Positions 57,697-64,000 of a DNA stretch of 64,000 nucleotides are shown piece by piece. Below the pieces are notes generated by a model. The model worked only from the letters and a program-made list of their open reading frames with translations, was not told the DNA's origin and searched no databases. Source of the stretch: an uncultured Clostridium sp. (lineage in GTDB: Bacteria; Bacillota; Clostridia; TANB77; CAG-508); contig CAOJJB010000006.1 of assembly GCA_948436975.1 (NCBI GenBank), positions 42,450 to 106,449 on the forward strand, given 5' to 3'. The stretch's first letter is position 1, and each line of letters starts with the position of its first letter. The position numbers were made by a program, and so were the translations under genes.

Positions 57697-57879
57697 TTAT
57701 TCTGCTTTTTTTGCAATTATTTCTTTTCCATCATAATATCCACAATTAGAACATATAGTATGAGGTCTAACTGGTTGATGACAATGTGAACATGTTGATA
57801 AATTTTCTTTTTCTAATTTCCATGTTGATCTTTTTGTACCTGTTCTAGCTTTTGACCATCTTCTTTTTGGTTGTGCCAT
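57697..57879 (-). CDS. rpmF: 50S ribosomal protein bL32
   Basis: 60 residues: MAQPKRRWSKARTGTKRSTW then two CxxC pairs (CSHC, CSNC) which make this the zinc-binding form. GGAGGGATT lies ahead of the ATG. The usual plsX/yceD neighbours are not seen here. Confidence 0.98.
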   Translation of the reverse strand: MAQPKRRWSKARTGTKRSTWKLEKENLSTCSHCHQPVRPHTICSNCGYYDGKEIIAKKAE

Positions 57880-57989
57880 TTTTAAATCCCTCCTTTAGTG
57901 ACTTTGTATAATCTATGTCAAAATTTATTTTTCTTTTAAGTTACCTAAATAGTATACAACCTATTTCACCGTTTGTCAAGGATTTTTAT

Positions 57990-58658
57990 TTAATTAATTG
58001 TTGTAACTTTTTGTAGAGGTATTATTGTCTTTTTAAATGTTTCAAATTGGCTCCTTCCTCTTTCTATTACTATTTGATTTTGTAATTTTTGATTTTCTAA
58101 TTTTAAAAAGTTTATTTGTACTTTTATATCACCAAAAATTCCTTTTGATTTTTCTTTATGAATCATTGGTAAATACTTTTGACTTTTATCTATTTTTTCA
58201 CATACTAGTTTATATATATCTTCATCTGAAACATTTGCATCACAATATTTATCTTTTATTTTATTATATATGCTTTTCATTTCATTTGTGAATTTTCCAT
58301 TTAATTCAGAAATAGCACATGAATATAAATTAGCTAACATGTCTGTTGCCTCATACTCATCTTTTTCTTCAATTTTCTGAGTTTGCAATAATTCAATTCT
58401 TAATTTTATATTCTCTATTCTTTGAATTTGTAAACTGTTTCTTCCTGTTAATACTCCCCAAAAAGTTAATCCTTCACTTGCTATTATATCTCGATCTTTC
58501 ATATATTTTTCAATTTTTGCATTTTTTATAATATTTTGAGATTTTATATATAAATTCCTCTTTTCTTTATTATCATTTTTATCTGAATAATTAGAGGTTT
58601 CTTGTAATTGTATTTTCTCCATATTTATATTTTTTGAAACTTTTTTTATAATGCTCAT
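57990..58658 (-). CDS. Unknown cytosolic protein with coiled coil
   Basis: 222 residues with GAAAGGAC ahead of the ATG. Helical and charged; no recognised domain, no membrane segment. Segment at about 65-105 and a C-terminal KLENQKLQNQIVIERGR stretch suggest coiled coil. Upstream of rpmF in the same direction; no functional hint. Confidence 0.68.
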   Translation of the reverse strand: MSIIKKVSKNINMEKIQLQETSNYSDKNDNKEKRNLYIKSQNIIKNAKIEKYMKDRDIIASEGLTFWGVLTGRNSLQIQRIENIKLRIELLQTQKIEEKDEYEATDMLANLYSCAISELNGKFTNEMKSIYNKIKDKYCDANVSDEDIYKLVCEKIDKSQKYLPMIHKEKSKGIFGDIKVQINFLKLENQKLQNQIVIERGRSQFETFKKTIIPLQKVTTIN

Positions 58659-58738
58659 CTTTTGTCCTTTCTTTTCAATTTTAATTTTCTCCTATTATAA
58701 TTATATATTTTACCAATATTGAAAAAATAATTCAACAA

Positions 58739-58776
58739 AAAGTAAGATTTTTACAAAAATGTAAAAATCTTACTTT
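58739..58776 (-). terminator. Terminator of the ADA-SLOG gene
   Basis: A 17-bp perfect stem (58739-58755 with 58760-58776), A4 loop, A/T-rich ends. Follows the stop at 58809. Confidence 0.85.
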
Positions 58777-58808
58777 CATTTTTTCTATTTTATTAAAACT
58801 ATATTTTT

Positions 58809-61331
58809 TTATGCTAATTTATTATTTATTCCAATTTCTGGATAATCATCTAAAATTTTTTCTACTAAATCTTCATGTATTTTAAATTCCTTTACATATC
58901 CTCCTAAAGAACTAGCTTTATCTCTTAATGCTTCTACTTCTGAATTTACATATATTTTAGCTTTTCCTTTTCCATTTTTAGCTTCTTGAACTAAATTTGA
59001 CACTGGAGAATTCCCATCAAATGCTACTACTATTGAATTTCTTCTTTCAAAAATTTCATAATTAAAACTTTTATAAATTCCCATCTCTTCTCTTTCTGTT
59101 GATATACATACACCATTTAAATCTTCACTAAGTAATGCATTTTTTACTTCTTCTGATACTTCTTTAGGAATTATAGCATTTATTTCAAAATTTTTATTTA
59201 ATTCTTTTGCATAATCTATTATAGCTTTTTCATATCCATTCATTCTATGACCTACAACAAAATAAACTTTTTCATTATTTAATTTTTTTATTAAATTTTG
59301 AATTGCTTTTTTACCTTCTTCATTTAAAATTGTTTCTCTATTTTTAGCATTAAAACTACCTCCTGCTATTATAATTGGAATTTTGTCTTCTGGTAACTTT
59401 TTAATTTTATCTTTTAATTCTGTTTCTGAATCTAAATCATTGGTTAATCTCATACTAATTATATTATTTTTACTTTTTTCAAAATTTTCTTTTTCTGTTT
59501 CTAAAATAGCTTCTCTTATTGTTCTTTTACCTAAAAATTCTTCAAATTTTTTGCTTTTTTCTTTAAAATATTTTTTAGCATCTTCTATTATCTTATCTTC
59601 TACTTTTCTCATTTTTTGGAAGTCTGTATCTGTTAATCCTAATATATTGTGTAAAGCTAATTGCTCATCTATTGTATCACTTCCATACATTCCACACCCA
59701 TCTGTTCCTTGTACACATTTTATTCCATTTACTAAATATTGTTTTAAAGGGTGTTTTTCTAAGTCTGTTAAATTGTTTAGTCTAACATTAGATGTTAATT
59801 GAAACTCTAAGATTGCTCCTGTATCTCTCATTTCTTTAATTAATTTTTTACCTTCTTCTGTATTTAAGTCTGCTGTATATAGTCCATGACCTAATCTAAA
59901 TTTAGGTAATTTTTGTCCTGGTTTTAATGCTTCTTTTATACATTGTATAGATTTTTCTACATTATCTCTTAAATAATCATTTTCTCCTGCATGTATTCTT
60001 ATTGTAAAGTTTGGATCTTCTGTTACTGCATATTGAACTAATTCATTTATTACAGGTTTTAGTTCTGTTATGTCATTTATTTCTTCTCCTATGAAATCAC
60101 TTCCTACTACATATGGACTTTTAGCTACCGCTCTTAAAACATCTAAATTTTCTCTTAAATAATTACTACTTGTTTTTTGATCTTTTATTATAGTAAGTGG
60201 TATTCTTCTTATTCCTACTAATAATCTTATTGCTACTCCAGTTTCTTCTTCTATTTTTGGCATTACATCATGTATTTCTTCTAATAATTTTATTGCTGGA
60301 TCTCCTATTTTTACTAAATCTGTATCTGTAATTTCTACATATGATATTCCTTGTTTTTTATATTCTCGTGCTATCCATAAATATTTATCTTGTCTTAAAG
60401 TATTATTTTTATATTTACTATTGTCTTTTTTATCTTCTAATATTCTTTTTACATAATTTACTATATCTTTCTCTGGTATTTTTTCTATATTTTTAAAATT
60501 AATATTTATTTTGTTTTCTGAAAATTTCGCTTTACAAAAAACATATCTATATATATATACTTTTTCTAAATTTGTAAATACTGATTGACCATCTTTTAAT
60601 AATGCTAAACTATTTCGTATTTTAACAATATTTTCTTCTGCATTTTCTAAATTATTTAATATTAAATCTGCAAAATTTATAAATGTATTATCATCTATTT
60701 TTCTTGTTAAATATTTACCATTTAATTCACTTTTTTCAAATTCTTTTTCTACTATTTTTCTATCTTTTAATATTTCTCTTTCTTGTTTTTCTGTTATTTT
60801 TAGTCCTAATTTTTTTATATAATACAATGGATATTTTATTTGATGTACTATTCCTAAAGAAATTAATATATCTGGTGTTAAATTTGCATTCATATGTGTG
60901 TGTAAGTCTGTTTTGAATTTTGATTTTTTAAGAATGTAAGATTTTACTATAGTTTTACTTACATCTAACTTATAATCTTTTGTTTGAGACATTAATGTTT
61001 TTATTATTGCTGGCATTTTTGCTTTTACTTCTATTATATCTTCATATATACTTGCTATCTTCATTCCTGCTATTCTGAATATATATACATCTTCATTATC
61101 TCCATTTATTGATGCTGGAATTGTATCTTTTATTATTTTTAGTCCATTTTCATCTTCTGATATTTCTAAATTACACAATTTAGCTAAATTTTTTATTAAA
61201 TTTCCATTTTTATGATTTGGAGTTCTTATAATATATTGAAGTTCATCCTCTATTTCAGTTTTATATAATTCTACAACAATGTCTTTTTCTTTATCTATAT
61301 AAAATCTATTAAAATACTTTAGATTTTTCAT
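58809..61331 (-). CDS. Adenosine-deaminase-like amidohydrolase fused to a probable SLOG/Rossmann domain
   Basis: 840 residues against about 340 for classical Add. Residues 1-135: unknown N-terminal domain. 136-575: amidohydrolase barrel with HxH (H144, H146), VVGSDFIGEE (409-418), RIHAGE (H447, E450), GHG (H482), LTSN (512-515) and GTDG (D544), the zinc and catalytic set of adenosine/AMP deaminases. The usual second Asp after D544 is Gly. 635-830: IIIAGGSFNAKN, FVVGHRMNGYEKAI and SIVVAFDGN, a Rossmannoid alpha/beta tail resembling SLOG/LOG domains that bind nucleotide-derived ligands. GAAAGGAG precedes the ATG. Substrate unknown; deaminates a nucleoside or nucleotide if active. Confidence 0.85.
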   Translation of the reverse strand: MKNLKYFNRFYIDKEKDIVVELYKTEIEDELQYIIRTPNHKNGNLIKNLAKLCNLEISEDENGLKIIKDTIPASINGDNEDVYIFRIAGMKIASIYEDIIEVKAKMPAIIKTLMSQTKDYKLDVSKTIVKSYILKKSKFKTDLHTHMNANLTPDILISLGIVHQIKYPLYYIKKLGLKITEKQEREILKDRKIVEKEFEKSELNGKYLTRKIDDNTFINFADLILNNLENAEENIVKIRNSLALLKDGQSVFTNLEKVYIYRYVFCKAKFSENKININFKNIEKIPEKDIVNYVKRILEDKKDNSKYKNNTLRQDKYLWIAREYKKQGISYVEITDTDLVKIGDPAIKLLEEIHDVMPKIEEETGVAIRLLVGIRRIPLTIIKDQKTSSNYLRENLDVLRAVAKSPYVVGSDFIGEEINDITELKPVINELVQYAVTEDPNFTIRIHAGENDYLRDNVEKSIQCIKEALKPGQKLPKFRLGHGLYTADLNTEEGKKLIKEMRDTGAILEFQLTSNVRLNNLTDLEKHPLKQYLVNGIKCVQGTDGCGMYGSDTIDEQLALHNILGLTDTDFQKMRKVEDKIIEDAKKYFKEKSKKFEEFLGKRTIREAILETEKENFEKSKNNIISMRLTNDLDSETELKDKIKKLPEDKIPIIIAGGSFNAKNRETILNEEGKKAIQNLIKKLNNEKVYFVVGHRMNGYEKAIIDYAKELNKNFEINAIIPKEVSEEVKNALLSEDLNGVCISTEREEMGIYKSFNYEIFERRNSIVVAFDGNSPVSNLVQEAKNGKGKAKIYVNSEVEALRDKASSLGGYVKEFKIHEDLVEKILDDYPEIGINNKLA

Positions 61332-61503
61332 TATTATATTATCTCCTTTCTACTTTCTTTTGTTCTTCTTATTAATTCTATATTATACCAAAATATTATA
61401 AAAATTTCAAGTATTTTTCATAATTTATGTAAACTCTTTATATATAATTATTCATCCATTTTGTATATGTTGCTTATATAATAAAAATTGTTCTATATAT
61501 AAA

Positions 61504-61528
61504 AAAATCTAGTTACAAACTAGATTTT
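61504..61528 (-). terminator. Terminator of the alarmone synthetase gene
   Basis: An 11-bp stem (61504-61514 with 61518-61528), 3-nt loop, overlapping the stop codon; T-run on the minus strand. Confidence 0.75.
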
Positions 61529-62245
61529 AAAATTTAAATTATCATCTTTATTATCAGCTGCTTCTAACATTATATTTCTTTTAGCTTCCATTTTGTTTGA
61601 AATAATAAGCATATTATCATCAATGTTATTTATTACTTTTGCATATTTTATTAAATTTTTTGATTCATTTTTTGAAATATTAGAATTTTTATATTTAAGT
61701 TTATGTTCTAAACTAGCAAAAAAATCCATTCCTAAAGTACGAATTTGTATTTCTACTTTTACAAACATAATTCCTGATGAAAAATTTACTGGTACTTCTA
61801 CAATTAAATGATAACTCATATAACCACTTTTTTTAGGTTTTTTCATGAAATCTTTTTTATTCAATACTCGTAATTCTTGAAAATTTTCAATAATTTCAGC
61901 TACTTTATAAACATCACTTTTAAAATTACATACTATTCTTATTCCAGCTATATCATTAATTTTATCAAATAAATTTTCATATGTTAAATCATATTTTTTT
62001 CTTTCCATCTTTTTTATTATGCTATTTGGTTTTTTTATTCTAGTAGATATATATTCTATTGGATCATAGTCTGAAAATAATTTTAATTCTTCTTGTAGAA
62101 TTTCTATTTTTGTTTTTATTTCTTTTAATGCTGATGTATAAAGAAACATTACTTTTTTAAAATTTTCATCTTCTATATGTATTGTTTCTTGGTTTACCAA
62201 ATTATCTTCCATATTTATTAGATAATTTTTTTCAATTTCTCCCAT
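61520..62245 (-). CDS. Small alarmone synthetase, RelA/SpoT synthetase domain (RelQ/YjbM-like)
   Basis: 241 residues with AAAGGATG upstream. Synthetase-only: STRIKKPNSIIKKMERKK (68-85), DIAGIRIV (98-105), SGYMSYHLIVE and VEIQIRT, the (p)ppGpp-synthetase core. No HD hydrolase, TGS or ACT domain. Makes ppGpp (or pGpp) from GTP/GDP/GMP. Its own terminator separates it from the ADA-SLOG gene. Confidence 0.93.
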   Translation of the reverse strand: MGEIEKNYLINMEDNLVNQETIHIEDENFKKVMFLYTSALKEIKTKIEILQEELKLFSDYDPIEYISTRIKKPNSIIKKMERKKYDLTYENLFDKINDIAGIRIVCNFKSDVYKVAEIIENFQELRVLNKKDFMKKPKKSGYMSYHLIVEVPVNFSSGIMFVKVEIQIRTLGMDFFASLEHKLKYKNSNISKNESKNLIKYAKVINNIDDNMLIISNKMEAKRNIMLEAADNKDDNLNFKI

Positions 62246-62395
62246 GTACTCATCCTTTCTTTTGTTATTTTGTATAGTAATTTTATATATGAATTATTAA
62301 ATTAATATTAAATAATTGTAAACTTTTTGTGAATACTTTATTAAATAATTATTAAGATTTTTAAATTTATCTTATACTATTATTGTTTTTTTCTA

Positions 62396-63676
62396 TTATA
62401 TAAAAATTGTAAATAATATTATACTAAAAATCATTATACTTATTGTACTAAAATAAATTTGATATCTTACCCATCTTTTAGTTTCACTTTTTAGTCCATC
62501 TGCTATAATTATAAAACTTAAAGATATTGGCACTACCATATATCTAGCATTACTTGAACATATATATGGCATACTAATATTTAATCCAATATATGATATA
62601 AAATATATTATGCATGTTATACAAATAATTTCATTTTTCTTATAATTTTTAAAGAAATAATATATAAAATTTATAACCAATAATATATTTAATATTATCA
62701 TTATATAAAATATAAATTCATTATTAATAGTTTCTCCAAAACTTATAGTTGTAAATATAAGTCTATTCCATATATTTACACTATTTATATTAAAAGGATT
62801 AGTTATACCATATCTATTCCATAAGCTTTCGTTCCTTACACTTAAATACTCGTATGGACTAATTATCCCAATAGTATTTAATCCATTATATAAATTTCTT
62901 ATTTGAAACCATAATGCTAATGGGATAGTTATTATTGAAAAAATTAATAATTCTAATATTAATTTTTTTACTTTTTTATTTTCTTTTACATATTCATTTA
63001 ATACTTTAAAATAAATATATATTGTTGGAAATATCATAACAAACATTGATGTTTTTGTCATACAACCTAATCCTATACATAATGCAATTTTTATAGTATT
63101 TGATAATGTTTGGTGCTTTTTCCATCTTAATAAATATAAAAAACATAGGATTGAAAACATTATTACTAGTTGATCATTATTTATAGAACCTGATTGAAAA
63201 ATATATAATGGATAAAATCCAAATAATATCATTGGTATTATTTTGTTTTCTATTTCCAGCTCTTTAAGTATTTTATATAATGTTATAATTATGATTATTG
63301 AATAAGTAAGAGTAATTAACTGCATACTTTCAAATTTTATTATACTGTTATTAGATATATTATCCATAATTTTAAGACATGTTGACATTATAAAATGATG
63401 TAGTGGTGGATGATAAAATTGTCCTACTATTTTATTTGGTAGCTTATTATAGGTATATAATTGCATTATATAATTTATATGTCTACCTTCATTCTTTTCT
63501 TTATCAAAATTTTCATATATTTTATTATAATCTTCTTCTGTTTCTATTTCTCCAATTCCAACATCATATTGATAATCTGAAATATTAGTTTTGGAAACAT
63601 ACATCACTCTAATAAAAATAGCTAAACAGATTATTATAATAAGTATAATATGTGTTTTATTATTTAATTTTTTCAT
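62396..63676 (-). CDS. Polytopic membrane glycosyltransferase-like protein (GT-C/PMT-like)
   Basis: 426 residues, about 10-11 membrane segments. The first external loop (about 25-95) carries charged residues and the segment VGQFYHPPLHHFIM, as in dolichyl/undecaprenyl-phosphate-dependent GT-C enzymes of the PMT/ArnT type; second segment pair contains GSINNDQLVIMF. No donor can be named. GGAGAT precedes the ATG. Confidence 0.82.
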   Translation of the reverse strand: MKKLNNKTHIILIIIICLAIFIRVMYVSKTNISDYQYDVGIGEIETEEDYNKIYENFDKEKNEGRHINYIMQLYTYNKLPNKIVGQFYHPPLHHFIMSTCLKIMDNISNNSIIKFESMQLITLTYSIIIIITLYKILKELEIENKIIPMILFGFYPLYIFQSGSINNDQLVIMFSILCFLYLLRWKKHQTLSNTIKIALCIGLGCMTKTSMFVMIFPTIYIYFKVLNEYVKENKKVKKLILELLIFSIITIPLALWFQIRNLYNGLNTIGIISPYEYLSVRNESLWNRYGITNPFNINSVNIWNRLIFTTISFGETINNEFIFYIMIILNILLVINFIYYFFKNYKKNEIICITCIIYFISYIGLNISMPYICSSNARYMVVPISLSFIIIADGLKSETKRWVRYQIYFSTISIMIFSIILFTIFI

Positions 63677-63768
63677 TATATCTCCATTAATTTATATTTT
63701 ATATATTTTTTATATCATATTTATATATTTATATCAATATATATCAAACTCTAAATAAGAATAAACAA

Positions 63769-63799
63769 CTAACCCCCCAAAATTGTTTTGGGGGGTTAG
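63769..63799. terminator. Terminator of the right-edge gene
   Basis: A perfect 14-bp stem with six G·C pairs (63769-63782 with 63786-63799) and a 3-nt loop. It lies just past the stop of the right-edge gene. T-rich on the minus side. Confidence 0.8.
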
Positions 63800-63821
63800 C
63801 TGTTTATGAACCTTTTGCTAA

Positions 63822-64000
63822 TTAACAGGCATATCCATTTCTTCTTTTTGATGCTACCTCTACCAAAAATCTAGGCATTTTTAATTCAACACCATATTTA
63901 GTAGAAACTGAAACATCAGCTGTTTTATCCTGTTCCTGCACTTTTCCTTCTGCATCTGCTGAAACATTAGCTGTTTTATTCTCTTCCTGTGCTTTGCCTT
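63822..64000 (-). CDS. C-terminal part of a repeat protein, start outside the window
   Basis: About 59 residues ending at TAA (63824-63822). The visible part has two imperfect 17-residue repeats ending KTANVS and KTADVS, rich in Gln/Glu/Lys, followed by YGVELKMPRFLVEVASKRR and NGYAC. Codon use (GCA CAG GAA, GTG) is less AT-rich than neighbours. No membrane or known motif. I cannot name the protein. Confidence 0.65.
   Translation of the reverse strand, partial: GKAQEENKTANVSADAEGKVQEQDKTADVSVSTKYGVELKMPRFLVEVASKRRNGYAC
63910..64000. repeat. 51-bp tandem repeat in the right-edge gene
   Basis: GAAACATxAGCTGTTTTAT recurs at 63910 and 63961, a period of 51 bp (17 codons), with the second copy cut by the window edge. 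It continues the frame of the coding sequence. Confidence 0.8.

Noticed and set aside
58809-61331. RADAR defence system (RdrB-like adenosine deaminase).
   Set aside because: The length and ADA domain fit loosely, but there is no RdrA ATPase beside it and the C-terminal tail looks SLOG-like.

Overview
This is a very AT-rich stretch of a low-GC Gram-positive chromosome that uses the standard code (TGA is a stop at 35263-35265 and Trp is TGG). T-box and SAM-I leaders, strong AGGAGG-type ribosome sites, UPF0182, QueH, a DUF2207 protein and a SipW-type surface protein all point to the Clostridia, probably an uncultured gut lineage. I cannot name the species. Most genes lie on the minus strand, as expected within one replichore. 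I see no prophage, transposase, CRISPR array or rRNA.

Layout. 0-8 kb: MazG-like end fragment, tRNA-Leu, deoB, a large coiled-coil protein, thrS under a T-box, a CYTH protein and tRNA-Thr. 8-14 kb: a frameshifted cupin gene, a zinc-ribbon/DUF5050 membrane protein, a secreted dockerin-bearing glucosaminidase, metK under a SAM-I riboswitch, and a membrane protein. 14-26 kb: polA, an LPxTG-like anchored protein, a DUF2207 protein, an overlapping pair of unknowns (one possibly ADP-ribosyltransferase-like), queH, and a membrane protein plus FAD enzyme that look like surface glycan functions. 25.6-33.5 kb: ruvB, ligA, pgsA, UPF0182 and ftsY. 33.6-35.3 kb: a plus-strand pair (OYE-type flavin enzyme and P-loop kinase). 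35.3-46 kb: asnB, a compositionally foreign 61-codon gene with its own promoter, leader and terminator, an MFS transporter, mutS, then miaB followed by two genes with mTERF-like helical repeats, and a SipW-type surface protein. 46-54.6 kb: a membrane J-protein, asd, a secreted VWA protein with an operator-like dyad at its promoter, a lipoprotein, dtd, and the conserved der-plsY-gpsA group. 54.7-64 kb: polytopic GT-C-like membrane proteins, dCMP deaminase, a second foreign-looking gene, rpmF, an 840-residue adenosine-deaminase-like protein with a probable SLOG/Rossmann tail, a small alarmone synthetase, and the repeat-bearing end of a gene running off the right edge.

Most of the window is housekeeping: DNA repair and replication (polA, ligA, ruvB, mutS), translation (thrS, miaB, queH, rpmF, dtd, two tRNAs), phospholipid synthesis (plsY, gpsA, pgsA) and cell-surface proteins. 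The less ordinary parts are the ADA-SLOG fusion beside an alarmone synthetase, the mTERF-like pair, the ART-like pair, and four short segments of different base composition (37.3-37.6, 48.1-49.0, 57.0-57.5 and 63.8-64.0 kb). I do not see a complete known defence system.
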